Of a DNA stretch of 58,613 nt, positions 34,013 through 42,742 are shown in pieces. Origin of the DNA: Micromonospora sp. H61 (GTDB lineage: Bacteria > Actinomycetota > Actinomycetes > Mycobacteriales > Micromonosporaceae); contig NZ_JAGPXY010000036.1 in the NCBI RefSeq assembly GCF_018070325.1, positions 1 to 58,613 on the forward strand, read 5' to 3'. Under the pieces are notes generated by a model that did not search any database, was not told the origin of the DNA, and saw only the letters and a program-made list of their open reading frames with translations. A program made the translations under genes and the position numbers. Within the stretch, counting starts at the first letter, position 1. The number at the start of each line of letters is the position of its first letter.

Positions 34013-36238
34013 ATGCCGGAATCATCGCCGTGCCGTGCACGGGGTGGGTGCCACACGCCGGGTGACGTCGTTGAGTTGCGGGTGCACGGCGTGTTGGGTG
34101 CCGGCGCGGATGACATCCTGGATCGGCCGCACGTGCAGCGGGTCGCCGGCGACAGCAAGGGCGGCTTCTACCGGCCCCGCCGAGGTTATGGTGACTCCCG
34201 AGGCGCCTGCGGCGTGGTGTTGGAGACATACCGGTGGAGCGATCTGCGGAGCGGAGCCGCCGCAAGGACGCTGTCGCTGGTGTTGCTGTTGCCGTTCATG
34301 GCATGCAACGCGGCGGCATGGATGCGGCCGCGGGCGAAGGTCAGCGGCGGTGTGGTCTGGGTAGGTTGCAGGCTGGTCGGCCTGAGCCTCACGGCCCTGT
34401 ACGTCTTGTCTTTCGTCGGTGTGGCGTTGGACCTGCTCGCCTGCAAGTGCATGTCCCTGGGTAGTTGTCTCGGGGGCCGGACCTGGCTGTCCTGGCTCGG
34501 CGGTCAACCGGTCGGATTGCGCATTGCGCTGCTAGCGCTGGTGCCCGTCGCCGCGATCTGGGTGTTGTGGCTGGTGGGCTCCCGGTGCGGTCGCTGGTAT
34601 GACAACTTCATCCCTCCTACGGGTGAGCCGGCCGACACACCACTGGGCGCGATCGGGACACCCAACGCCACGCCGGGAGTGGTGCGACTTCGCTCCATCC
34701 ATGTGGCGACCGGCCTCGCTGTGCTCGATCTCAGTCTGGTTGCGGCGTTGTGGGCTGCGCGTGGACCGAGCCTTCTCAACGTCCTGCTCACGGTCTGCGC
34801 CGTGCTCGTCCTTGTCGCCAGTGTCGTGCTGCTGTGCGTACCTTCGGTGATCGACTCCGTAGCCGGCACCCCGGTGGTCGATGGGGTGGTCCGTGCCCTG
34901 CGGTCGACTGCCGTGGTGGTGACGATCGCCGTCATCGGACGGGTCGCGTTCGATCGCAGCGAGTGGCCCGCCGGAAACGGACTGCCCGGTCATGACGTCG
35001 CGGTCGTCCTGCTCTTCGGGACGCAGGGCGTCCTGCTGGCGCTGCTCGGGATCGCGGCACTGGTGGGCCGGGAGGGCAGCCTTGGGAGGCTGCGCTGGTC
35101 GGGTGCGCCGCTGTTCGCGTGTCTGGCGGTGGGACTGGCGGTCGGCTTCGCCACCGAGTTCAACTACCGCGTATCGGATTACCTCGACCGCGACCTGCCC
35201 ACCCCCGACGTGCTGCCCACCAGCCCTGTTCTGCCGTACAAGTGGACGATGTTCGGCTTCTTCGTGTCGGTCATTGGCGCAGCGGTCGCGGGTGCGGTGA
35301 TGGTGCTGTTCACGCGGAGGCATCGACGGCGGGCAGCGGACGGCATCGTCGCGCGTGACTTTCCTGAGGCGGATGCGAGGACGGCCCGACGGCGGACACA
35401 GGTGCGCGACGCAATCGCCCGGGCGCAATTCACGGAACGACTGTGCCCGCTCGGGCTGACCTACTGCTGCCTCGTCGCGCTGAGCCTGGCTTTCACAGCT
35501 CTGGCCCTCGACGAGCTGCAGCCGAGTCTCGCCGTGGAGAACCTGGTCAACCTGCCGTCCGATTTCGTCAGTGCGGGCACCCAGTTGGGCAGCTACCTGA
35601 TGGCGTTGCTGTTCGTCGGTCTGTTCTTCGGAGGGCTGTTCGCCTACCGTATGACCACTTTTCGTCGCTACATCGGGATGCTCTGGGACCTCGGGATGTT
35701 CTGGCCGCGTGCCGCTCACCCCTTCGCCCCACCGTGTTACGCCGAGCGCGCCGTGCCCGAACTCGCCTGCCGTATCAGCATGCTGGTCCGGCAAGGGAGG
35801 TACGTGTTGGTAGCGGCGCACAGCCACGGGTCGGTACTCGCTCTGGCGAGCGTCCTGCAACTAGAGCCGTCCGTGCTCTCCAGGGTTGCCCTGCTGACGC
35901 ACGGTTCCCCGCTCAGACGCTTCTACAGCACCCTGTTCCCAGCGTACGTGGGCAGGGATGTGCTGAGTGAGGCCGGCCGCCGGTTGGGCTGGCGCTGGGT
36001 GAACTTGTGGCGTGACACCGATCCCATCGGCGGCTGGATCTTCACGTCCGGACGCGGGGATGACGACGCCCTGCGACAACGGTCCGAGGTGGACCGCCGG
36101 CTTCGGGATCCGCAGGATCTCGATGCCCGAGGCCGTGACACGGTTTGGCCCGCGATGTGCGGTCATCAGCCGTGCGTGACGGACGACCGATACGAGGCGG
36201 CGGTCTGCGAGCTGTCCGAGCGGCTCCGGACCGGCTGA
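34013..36238 (+). CDS. Multi-pass membrane protein with lipase-type serine hydrolase motif
   Basis: A 741-residue protein; the ATG at 34013 follows GAGGTAAGA. The N-terminal segment VVELRVHGVLGAGADDILDR is like the first strand and oxyanion region of an alpha/beta hydrolase. About nine transmembrane helices fill residues 85-570. The C-terminal cytosolic part resumes the hydrolase pattern: VLVAAHSHGSVLALA (A-H-S-H-G nucleophile elbow, Ser at about 609), VALLTHGSPLRRF, NLWRDTDPIGGWIF (candidate Asp) and a late GHQPCVTDDRY (candidate His). The hydrolase thus seems split by a membrane domain. It may act on membrane lipids. Stand-alone gene. Confidence 0.75.
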   Translation: MPESSPCRARGGCHTPGDVVELRVHGVLGAGADDILDRPHVQRVAGDSKGGFYRPRRGYGDSRGACGVVLETYRWSDLRSGAAARTLSLVLLLPFMACNAAAWMRPRAKVSGGVVWVGCRLVGLSLTALYVLSFVGVALDLLACKCMSLGSCLGGRTWLSWLGGQPVGLRIALLALVPVAAIWVLWLVGSRCGRWYDNFIPPTGEPADTPLGAIGTPNATPGVVRLRSIHVATGLAVLDLSLVAALWAARGPSLLNVLLTVCAVLVLVASVVLLCVPSVIDSVAGTPVVDGVVRALRSTAVVVTIAVIGRVAFDRSEWPAGNGLPGHDVAVVLLFGTQGVLLALLGIAALVGREGSLGRLRWSGAPLFACLAVGLAVGFATEFNYRVSDYLDRDLPTPDVLPTSPVLPYKWTMFGFFVSVIGAAVAGAVMVLFTRRHRRRAADGIVARDFPEADARTARRRTQVRDAIARAQFTERLCPLGLTYCCLVALSLAFTALALDELQPSLAVENLVNLPSDFVSAGTQLGSYLMALLFVGLFFGGLFAYRMTTFRRYIGMLWDLGMFWPRAAHPFAPPCYAERAVPELACRISMLVRQGRYVLVAAHSHGSVLALASVLQLEPSVLSRVALLTHGSPLRRFYSTLFPAYVGRDVLSEAGRRLGWRWVNLWRDTDPIGGWIFTSGRGDDDALRQRSEVDRRLRDPQDLDARGRDTVWPAMCGHQPCVTDDRYEAAVCELSERLRTG

Positions 36239-37228
36239 GGTGGTGTCGCCGTCGCCGAACCTCGGCGCTGCGGCGTGTGGTTCCACCGGCCTGCGGTGCC
36301 CGAAGGGAGCCGCGCTGTGCCGGTCGCCGATCGAGCGGACGAGGTCGCACGAGACGGCGTCCGAGGTTGTCGTAAAGAGCCGGCCGCTGCCCCGTGGGCG
36401 CCTCGATCCCGGGTGCGCCGAGCCGCGGTGGCGGTGCGCACCCGAGATTCGCGTGGCACGGCAACGAGCACGCACAGGAAGTTCCCCGAGACTGCCACTA
36501 TTGTTGTCGTGGCGACGACGGAATGGATTACGCCAAGGACGCCCGATTGGAGTGGCTCCCTCGTCAGGATTCCACGCTGAGACGCGAATGCGAGGTCTGC
36601 CTCGATTCAGCGCCAGCAACGGCCTGGTTCTCGGAACAGGGTGGTGATCGGCGATGGGCGAGGCATGGTCGGTTCCGCCGGCGCCCCGCCCCGGACCCGG
36701 CCGCGTCGACATGAGCGGTTGCAAGCGCGGGACCGGAATGCCCGACATCAGCCGTGAAGATCGAGGCTAATACTCCAACGTCACTTGGCCTGTCTCCGCT
36801 GGTAGTGGGACCGTCGGGCTCGGGCTCGGGCTTGGGATGTTCGTCGTCCTGTTCAAGAGACGCTGGCGCATCGAGCACCACTGAATGAGTGCCGCTGTAG
36901 ATGACGTTAAGTCGTTCGGTGACAGGTCTCCTTGAAGCGCGTACGCAGCCGGTCCGGTAGTGGCGCCGTGTCATCACCGCATGTGACGCGGTGTCACTGG
37001 TCGCGGCCGGTTGCTGACGCACACTGGGTGGTGACCGCGGGATCGCCGCGTTTCACCGAGACGACGCGGTGACGGCTGCGCCCGCACAACTTGGCGACGT
37101 CCAGCGACGCGTTGTCCACCAAGTCCTGATAACGGGTCGGCCACCGGAGGCCGGTGAAACCAAGTGATGCATCAACTTGAACGAACCACCGTGGCTTGAG
37201 ATCCACGCTGAAGACACCTGGAGGAGAC
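36239..37228. other. Stretch of about 1 kb without a confident gene
   Basis: No frame has start, ribosome-binding site and protein character together. One frame (36523-36714) reads MDYAKDARLEWLPRQDSTLR then ECEVCLDSAPATAWF, perhaps a remnant of a Cys-containing actinobacterial protein. A minus-strand frame near 37000-37230 (VDLKPRWFVQVDASLGFTGL) has some protein character but no clear start. The base composition resembles the debris regions elsewhere in the island. Confidence 0.4.
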
Positions 37229-37537
37229 ATGGCGGTAAGAGTGAGTGATGTGCCCGAGGCCAAGCGATACGAGGCCCGCGTCGACGGAGAGTCCAAGGTC
37301 GCGGGGGTCGCGCAGTACATCCGCACCACGGAACTCGTCGCGTTCGTACACACCGAGGTCTCGCCGGAGTACGAGGGAAGGGGAGTCGGGTCAGCACTGG
37401 CCCGCACCGCCCTCGACGAGGCGCGCGCCGCGAACCTGCTGGTCCTGGCCACCTGCCCATTTATCGCGGGGTGGATCGCCAGGCACCCCGAGTATCAGAA
37501 CCTGGTGTACCAGGCCTACAGCAGGGTCAGTGACTGA
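37229..37537 (+). CDS. GNAT-type N-acetyltransferase, YjdJ-like
   Basis: A 102-residue minimal GNAT protein. The ATG at 37229 follows GGAGGAGAC. The acetyl-CoA-binding motif is VSPEYEGRGVGSALARTALD (R-G-V-G-S-A), and the ending CPFIAGWIARHPEYQNLVYQ matches the YjdJ/GNAT_2 subgroup, which is shorter than ordinary GNATs. The substrate is unknown. It is followed 31 bases later by a 4Fe-4S protein of the YjdI type; the two families are fused or paired in many bacteria, so they probably act together. Confidence 0.9.
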   Translation: MAVRVSDVPEAKRYEARVDGESKVAGVAQYIRTTELVAFVHTEVSPEYEGRGVGSALARTALDEARAANLLVLATCPFIAGWIARHPEYQNLVYQAYSRVSD

Positions 37538-37568
37538 ACCGCCGAGCATCGCGACGACGGAGGCCGCT

Positions 37569-37850
37569 ATGAGCAGCGGAGCCAACAAGAAGGCGTACGA
37601 GGGCAATAAGATCACTGTCACGTTCGAGGCGAGGCGTTGCTTGCACGCCGCCGAGTGCGTCCGCGGCTTGCCGGAGGTCTTCGACACGGGCCAGCGCCCG
37701 TGGATTCGGCCCGACGGTGCCGAGGCCGAGCGCGTGGCCGAAGTGGTGCGGCGCTGCCCCTCGGGGGCACTGCAGTACGAGCTCGTGGACGGCGGGGCCG
37801 AGACACGGACCGGCCCACGTAGATCACGCCCCACTCCGTCGGACAGTTGA
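37569..37850 (+). CDS. YjdI-like divergent 4Fe-4S mono-cluster protein
   Basis: A 93-residue protein; ATG at 37569 with a weak GGAGG element (CGACGGAGGCCGCT). The cluster ligands are seen in ARRCLHAAECVRGLPEVFDT (C-x5-C) and EVVRRCPSGALQYEL (C-P-S-G-A-L), giving the pattern of the divergent mono-cluster ferredoxins (Fer4_19). The third family Cys and the C-terminal end are usual for this short family, with a Pro/Arg-rich extension (about 80-93). It is in one transcript with the GNAT gene upstream. Electron transfer or cluster sensing is likely. Confidence 0.85.
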   Translation: MSSGANKKAYEGNKITVTFEARRCLHAAECVRGLPEVFDTGQRPWIRPDGAEAERVAEVVRRCPSGALQYELVDGGAETRTGPRRSRPTPSDS

Positions 37851-38286
37851 TCGTGCACGGAGAGCTGAGCGTCGACACGCCGGAAGGCCCACGCGCCGAG
37901 ACCAGGGCCTTCCTGTGTGCCTGCCCGGCAGAGCCGTCTTCAACCGTACTGCGACCACGCGGGTCACCCCTGCGGTCAGACACCGCATGGCTGACCCGCT
38001 ACTCCATACGTACGTGCTGCAGGACTAGCGCAGCCCGTGGTGTGGGCAGCCCACGAGAGGCTCGTCGACCCAAATCCTTAGGGCGCCGACCGGGGACGGC
38101 CCGCGCGAGGTAGCGCTGCCCGTCCCGGCGTAGGTGCACCTGGCGGGCACCGCCGACGAGGTCCTGCTCAGGCTGCGCCATGCCTGGCGCGGGACAACTA
38201 CCACGCCGGTGACGGCGTCGGCCAACCTCAGCTATCCGGCACACCAGACCCACGCCGAGCGCTTCCGCACAAGAAAGGAGACACGC
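37851..38286. other. Non-coding stretch upstream of the esterase gene
   Basis: About 435 bases. No gene was recognised on either strand. It probably holds the esterase promoter; the AAAGGAG ribosome-binding site is at about 38274-38280. Confidence 0.4.
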
Positions 38287-39351
38287 GTGACCTCCCCGCC
38301 TTCCGCACCGGATGCCGACGCCGAGCCCACCCGTCCTCCACGACGGCGCTGGCTCCGGATCGTCTCCGGCGTCCTCGTGACCGTCGTGGCCGCCGTCAGC
38401 GTCGGCGTCGCCGCTCTTCAGCTCGGCCTGCCCTGGCAGATGGGCGAGGGCGACCGCAACCACGTCTACGACGGCGACGCCGGTTCGCAGCGCTACCAGG
38501 TCCACCTTCCTCCCCACCACGACGGGACGGCCCGACTGCCGGTCGTCATGGCGATCCACGGCTGCGGCATGACCGGCTACGGGTGGAACTCCATGAAGTC
38601 CACGACCCAGTTCAACCGCCTGGCCGACCGGGAGGGCTTCATCGTCGCCTATCCCACGCAACTGATCTCCCGTAACGTGATCGCCTGCTGGAACTCCACC
38701 GACCCCCGGGAGCAGCACCGAGACAGCGGCGAACCCGCGCTGCTCGCCGGTGTCGCCCGCCAGGTGGTCGAGAAGTACGACGCGGATCCGGATCGGGTGC
38801 ACGTGGCCGGCGCCTCGTCGGGCGCGGGGACCGCCGTCATCCTCGCAGCGACCTACCCCGACGTCTTCGCCACGGCGACCTCGGTCGCCGGCGGCGAGTA
38901 CGGACTCAACCAGGTCGACCCGGACAACCCGGACTCGACGTCGCCACTGGACACGGCACGTCAAGCCTGGGCCCAGATGGGTGAGCGGGCCCGGCGCGTG
39001 CCGCTGCTAGTCATCCAGGGCGAGCAGGACGAGGTCGTGCCGCCCCTGGTCGCCACCCGACTCGTCGCACACTGGACCGCCGTGGGCGACCTCGTCGACG
39101 ACGGACTACCCAACAACAGCCTCGACCCGACCGAGGAGACCGTGTCCGTGCCGGCCGAGGCGGGCCGGCATGCGTACACGCATTCGACGATCACAGCACC
39201 GGACGGCTCGCCGATCGTCGAGGCGTACCGCGTCCAGAACATGGGGCACGCTTGGCCCGGCCCGGACGGCGACGGCCGCTACACCGATCACGCAGGCCCC
39301 GACGCCAGCCAGATCGTATGGGAGTTCGCCGAGCGGCACCCGATGCGATGA
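38287..39351 (+). CDS. PHB-depolymerase/feruloyl-esterase-type alpha/beta hydrolase
   Basis: A 354-residue protein with a GTG start at 38287 behind AAAGGAG; the ATG frame from 38134 is not supported. After a basic, Pro-rich cytosolic stretch (about 1-24), a membrane span or uncleaved signal (LRIVSGVLVTVVAAVSVGVA) places the enzyme outside the membrane. The oxyanion segment is MAIHGCGMTGYGWNSM. The lipase box is VAGASSGAGTAVIL (G-A-S-S-G, catalytic Ser at about 180). The candidate Asp is in IQGEQDEVVPP and the candidate His in QNMGHAWPGPDGDGRYTDHA. This matches the LpqC/PHB depolymerase family, which hydrolyses polyester or feruloyl esters. A broken MarR gene lies just downstream on the other strand. 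Confidence 0.88.
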   Translation: MTSPPSAPDADAEPTRPPRRRWLRIVSGVLVTVVAAVSVGVAALQLGLPWQMGEGDRNHVYDGDAGSQRYQVHLPPHHDGTARLPVVMAIHGCGMTGYGWNSMKSTTQFNRLADREGFIVAYPTQLISRNVIACWNSTDPREQHRDSGEPALLAGVARQVVEKYDADPDRVHVAGASSGAGTAVILAATYPDVFATATSVAGGEYGLNQVDPDNPDSTSPLDTARQAWAQMGERARRVPLLVIQGEQDEVVPPLVATRLVAHWTAVGDLVDDGLPNNSLDPTEETVSVPAEAGRHAYTHSTITAPDGSPIVEAYRVQNMGHAWPGPDGDGRYTDHAGPDASQIVWEFAERHPMR

Positions 39352-39374
39352 GGATCGCGGCGGCCCGGCCGGGC

Positions 39375-39727
39375 CTATCGAGGAACGGTCGTCTCCTGGG
39401 CCAGGTCGACCTGCCGCACCTTGAGTTTGGTGGCGATGCGCATCAGGGCGCGTCGGTCGGCGGGGGTGAGGGGTCGAGCACGTACCGCTGCACCGAGCGC
39501 ACATGGGCCGGCGCGGCCGCGACAACAACGTCGTAGCCTGCGTCGGTGAGGGCGGTGATCGTGTAGCGACGGTCCGCCGGGTCGGGAAATCGTGTGACCC
39601 AACCTCGTTGCTCGAACCGATTGACAAGGTTGGAGAGGCGGGACAGCGAGCCGTTGGCCAGGTAGGCGAGCTCGCTCATCCGCACGCGCCGGTCGGGTGC
39701 CTCCGACATGTGGCTGAGGGTCTCCTC
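39375..39727 (-). pseudogene. MarR-family regulator, frameshifted and lacking its N-terminus
   Basis: The winged-helix part reads LSHMSEAPDRRVRMSELAYL and continues NGSLSRLSNLVNRFEQRGWV and PADRRYTITALTDAGYDVVV. After RYVLDP the expected continuation LTPADRRALMRIATKLKV is found in another frame. One base is missing in a C-rich run near 39462-39475. The N-terminal dimerisation helices (about 40 residues) are not seen upstream of the recognised part. The frameshift could also be a sequencing error in a homopolymer-like run, but the missing N-terminus argues for a pseudogene. Confidence 0.75.
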
Positions 39728-39774
39728 TGCTCGACCTCGGACCGCAGGAGCTGACCACATACATGGAGAACCTG

Positions 39775-39972
39775 ATGCCGACGCAGCAACCCACGCCGTA
39801 CCTGCCACTGCGCGGCCTGCCCCTCGCCGACGACTACCCCGACTGGCTGCGCAGCCGCCTTCCCGGTGCGCTCGTCGAATCGGCGCCGGCCGTCACCCCC
39901 TACCCCCACCTGGCCGACCCTGCCTGGTTCGCGGGGCGGCTGGTCGCCTTCGACGAAGCTGTTGTCCGGTAA
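39775..39972 (+). CDS. Short protein of unknown function, possibly truncated
   Basis: 65 residues from an ATG at 39775 (MPTQQPTPYLPLRGLPLADD) after GGAG with 6-base spacing; an ATG at 39763 is the alternative. The sequence DWLRSRLPGALVESAPAVTP then HLADPAWFAGRLVAFDEAVV has ordinary protein character and ends in VVR-stop. No family is recognised. It starts where the MarR gene lost its 5' end, so a recombination joint may lie here. Confidence 0.45.
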   Translation: MPTQQPTPYLPLRGLPLADDYPDWLRSRLPGALVESAPAVTPYPHLADPAWFAGRLVAFDEAVVR

Positions 39973-40074
39973 CGGAGCACGAGGGTCGTCACCGCCGGTC
40001 TATCCTCTTCCCAAGGTCAGGCCAGCGACGGGAAGACAACCCACCCGTGTCCCTGACCGACATCGAGGTGTGAG

Positions 40075-40476
40075 ATGCCGTACCTGAGTCCGGTCGCAGT
40101 GCAGCGCGTCGAGGGCCTCGTCGTCGCGGCTCTCGCCGTCGTCGTGACCGTCACCGCCGGGTACCCGTGGTGGTCGCTGCTTGCCCTCTTCCTCGTCTTC
40201 GACCTGTCCATGCTCGGCTACCTGCGCGGGCCACGCCTCGGGGCCTTCTGCTACAACCTGGCGCACTCCTACACGCTGCCGGCTGCGCTGGGCGCGGTAG
40301 CCGTGGCCGCGGCCGGGTTCGGCGACCGGATCGGTTGGCTCGGAGTTCTGGCCCTTGCCTGGGTGTTCCACATCGCCGTCGATCGCGGCCTCGGTTACGG
40401 CCTCAAGACGGCCGAAGGATTCGAGCACACCCACCTCGGCTTGATCGGCAAGGCCCGAGGGCCTGACCCGCTTTGA
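40075..40476 (+). CDS. DUF4260 integral membrane protein
   Basis: A 133-residue protein with an ATG at 40075 (weak GAGGTGTG upstream). Four hydrophobic segments lie at about 10-28, 32-48, 68-85 and 90-108. The family's signature is clear: GPRLGAFCYNLAHSYTLP and VFHIAVDRGLGYGLK, then GFEHTHLG. The function of DUF4260 is unknown; these are small inner-membrane proteins. It is the last gene of the island before the tRNA-Pro att site. Confidence 0.88.
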   Translation: MPYLSPVAVQRVEGLVVAALAVVVTVTAGYPWWSLLALFLVFDLSMLGYLRGPRLGAFCYNLAHSYTLPAALGAVAVAAAGFGDRIGWLGVLALAWVFHIAVDRGLGYGLKTAEGFEHTHLGLIGKARGPDPL

Positions 40477-40991
40477 CGGACATCCAGGATCAGAAGCCTG
40501 ATGGGTTCCCGGAGGAAGTTGTCGGCGCGGCGTGATAATTCAGCCGGCGTTGACAGATGTCTGCCGTCTAGAACCAGGCAGCGCTGGTCGCCTCCGACTG
40601 CGACCAGCTCAGCTGACCCAGGAGTGGTGCCACTAACATGCCGCGCGGCATGCCCTGGAATCCCTGGTTAACCTCGCTCGACTACATCTCGGAGACGGCC
40701 ACGGCGACGCGCTCTTGGCTCCTCAGCGACCATTTCCTGGCTGCCTCATCCCCAGGTGGCAACCACAGCGATGCCCTACCGGCGACCAAGGGACAGCCGC
40801 AGGCATCACTTACCGCGCAATCAAGAACCAGAATGCCGCTTCATCCAGGACGCAGATGAAGCGGCAGGTCAGAGCGTTTTAAGCGCGCACATCGACGGCC
40901 AAGACTCACGCGATTACCGCCAACAAAGATCATCCGTTACCGGATGTTACCGCCGTTACCTGAGAAGATCTTCATCTGCCCAGGTCAATCG
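40477..40991. other. Non-coding stretch at the right island end
   Basis: About 515 bases. Contains the hairpin at 40834-40866, a triple GTTACC motif (40936-40961) and a GAAGATCTTC palindrome near 40971. No gene was recognised. Confidence 0.4.
40834..40866 (-). terminator. Hairpin downstream of tRNA-Pro
   Basis: 12-bp perfect arms (40834-40845 and 40855-40866) with a 9-base loop. On the minus strand, a fairly T-rich stretch follows. It could terminate tRNA-Pro transcription, although 127 bases downstream of it. Confidence 0.45.
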
Positions 40992-41066
<75 letters not shown>

Positions 41067-41224
41067 CCTCCGCGTGGTTTCCCCCGCGGCAGCCGGTACA
41101 GCTTAGCGCAGCAGCTGCGGCCCGTCCGCACAGGCCCCACCGACATCGCGACGCAACCGAACCACCCCACAGGGAGCCACCACACAACCCCTAGAGCGTC
41201 CTAGGAGGGTGGGGTTGGATAGGG

Positions 41225-41260
41225 AAATGCCGGATGGGCGGGGGCGCCCATCCGGCATTT
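41225..41260 (-). terminator. Terminator of the core operon after der
   Basis: 14-bp perfect arms (41225-41238 and 41247-41260) with an 8-base G-rich loop, beginning 18 bases downstream of the der stop. Confidence 0.85.
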
Positions 41261-41277
41261 GGCAGAACTGAACCGCG

Positions 41278-42684
41278 TCAGCCGTGCGCCTTGCCTCGAC
41301 CGCCGGGGCCGAGCTTCTTGCGCGGGCGGACCGAGATCTCGATCGGGCTGCCCTCGTACCCGAATTCCTCGCGGAGCTTGCGCTCGACGAAGCGCTGGTA
41401 GCCGGCGTCCAGCGGGCCGGTGGTGAAGAGCACGAACCGTGGCGGTGCCACACCGGCCTGCGTGGCGAACAGGATCCGCGGCGCCCGCCCACCACGTACC
41501 GGGTGGGGGGTGGCCTGCACCAGCGCGGTCAGCCACTGGTTGAGGTGCGCGGTCGGCACACGGGTTTCCCAGCTGGCCAGCGCCTTGTTCAGGGCCGGTG
41601 CCAGCTTGTCCACGGCGCGGCCGGTCATCGCCGACAGGTTCAGCCGGATCGCCCAGGGGATGCGGCGCAACTCCCGGTCGATCTCCTTGTCCAGGTAGTA
41701 CCGACGGTCGGCGTCGACCAGGTCCCACTTGTTGAACGCGATGACCAGCGCCCGACCGGACTCGGTCACCATCGACAGGATTCGCTGGTCCTGCTCGCTG
41801 ATCGGTTCGCTGGAGTCCAGCAGCACCACGGCCACCTCGGCGGCCTCGATCGCGCCGGCGGTCCGCAGGCTGGCGTAGTACTCGGTGCCGCTGGCCTTGC
41901 CGACCCGCTTGCGCAGCCCGGCCGTGTCGACCAGTTGCCAGGTCTGACCGCCGATCTCGACCAGGCTGTCCACCGGGTCCACAGTGGTGCCCGCCACCGA
42001 GTCGACGACCGCCCGCTCCTCGCCGGAGAACCGGTTGAGCAGGCTGGACTTGCCGACGTTCGGCCGCCCGACCAACGCCACCCGGCGCGGTCCGCGCGGA
42101 CGGTTCTCCACGATCGCCGGTGCCTCCGGCAGCGCGGCGAGAATGGCGTCCAGCAGGTCGCCGGAGCCGCGTCCGTGCAGCGCGGACACCGGGAACGGCT
42201 CACCGAGGCCGAGCGACCACAGCGACGTGGCCTCCATCTCGATGGAGTTGTTGTCGGCTTTGTTGGCCACCAGGATCACCGGCTTGGCGCTGCGCCGCAG
42301 CATCTTCACCGCTGCCTCGTCCACGTCGGTGGAGCCCACCATCGCGTCGACCACGAAGAGCACCACGTCGGCGGTGACGACCGCCGTCTCGGCCTGCGCC
42401 GCGATGGCCGCGGCCCGGTCCTTCGCGTCCGGTTCCCAGCCGCCGGTGTCCACCACGGTGAACGCCCGGCCGTTCCACTGCGCGTCGTACGGAACCCGGT
42501 CGCGGGTCACGCCAGGGACGTCCTCGACGACCGCCTGCCGGCGGCCGATGATTCGGTTGACCAGCGTGGACTTGCCCACGTTGGGGCGACCGACCACGGC
42601 CACCACCGGCTGCGGGCCGCTCGGTTCCTCGACGACGACGTCGGGCTCCCGCAGCTCGACCCACCCACCACCATCGCTACTCAT
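41278..42684 (-). CDS. der: Ribosome-assembly GTPase Der (EngA)
   Basis: A 468-residue protein with two tandem GTPase domains, unique to Der/EngA, needed for 50S subunit maturation. First domain: G1 GRPNVGKSTLV at about residue 33, G3 DTGG at about 80, G4 NKAD at about 143. Second domain: G1 GRPNVGKSSLL at about 205, G3 DTAGLRKR at about 252 and G4 NKWD at about 318. The KH-like C-terminal domain ends in ISVRPRKKLGPGGRGKAHG. The N-terminal 25 residues are an actinobacterial extension. It is last in the block with cmk, rluB and scpB/A, 58 bases after cmk, and closed by a strong hairpin. Confidence 0.97.
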   Translation of the reverse strand: MSSDGGGWVELREPDVVVEEPSGPQPVVAVVGRPNVGKSTLVNRIIGRRQAVVEDVPGVTRDRVPYDAQWNGRAFTVVDTGGWEPDAKDRAAAIAAQAETAVVTADVVLFVVDAMVGSTDVDEAAVKMLRRSAKPVILVANKADNNSIEMEATSLWSLGLGEPFPVSALHGRGSGDLLDAILAALPEAPAIVENRPRGPRRVALVGRPNVGKSSLLNRFSGEERAVVDSVAGTTVDPVDSLVEIGGQTWQLVDTAGLRKRVGKASGTEYYASLRTAGAIEAAEVAVVLLDSSEPISEQDQRILSMVTESGRALVIAFNKWDLVDADRRYYLDKEIDRELRRIPWAIRLNLSAMTGRAVDKLAPALNKALASWETRVPTAHLNQWLTALVQATPHPVRGGRAPRILFATQAGVAPPRFVLFTTGPLDAGYQRFVERKLREEFGYEGSPIEISVRPRKKLGPGGRGKAHG

Positions 42685-42742
42685 GCCGTTCCTCCGCTTC
42701 GCTCCGGAGCGTCATGAGACACAACCCCGATGATTCGCTCGC

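Noticed and set aside
36994..37231. Minus-strand frame with protein-like stretch VDLKPRWFVQVDASLGF
   Set aside because: No acceptable start signal, it overlaps the start region of the GNAT gene, and no family is recognised. It may be a remnant, so it is only mentioned under the gap.
42685..42742. Short palindrome CGCTCCGGAGCG between cmk and der
   Set aside because: Only 6-bp arms with no loop, of a kind expected often in this GC-rich DNA; not enough for a regulatory call.
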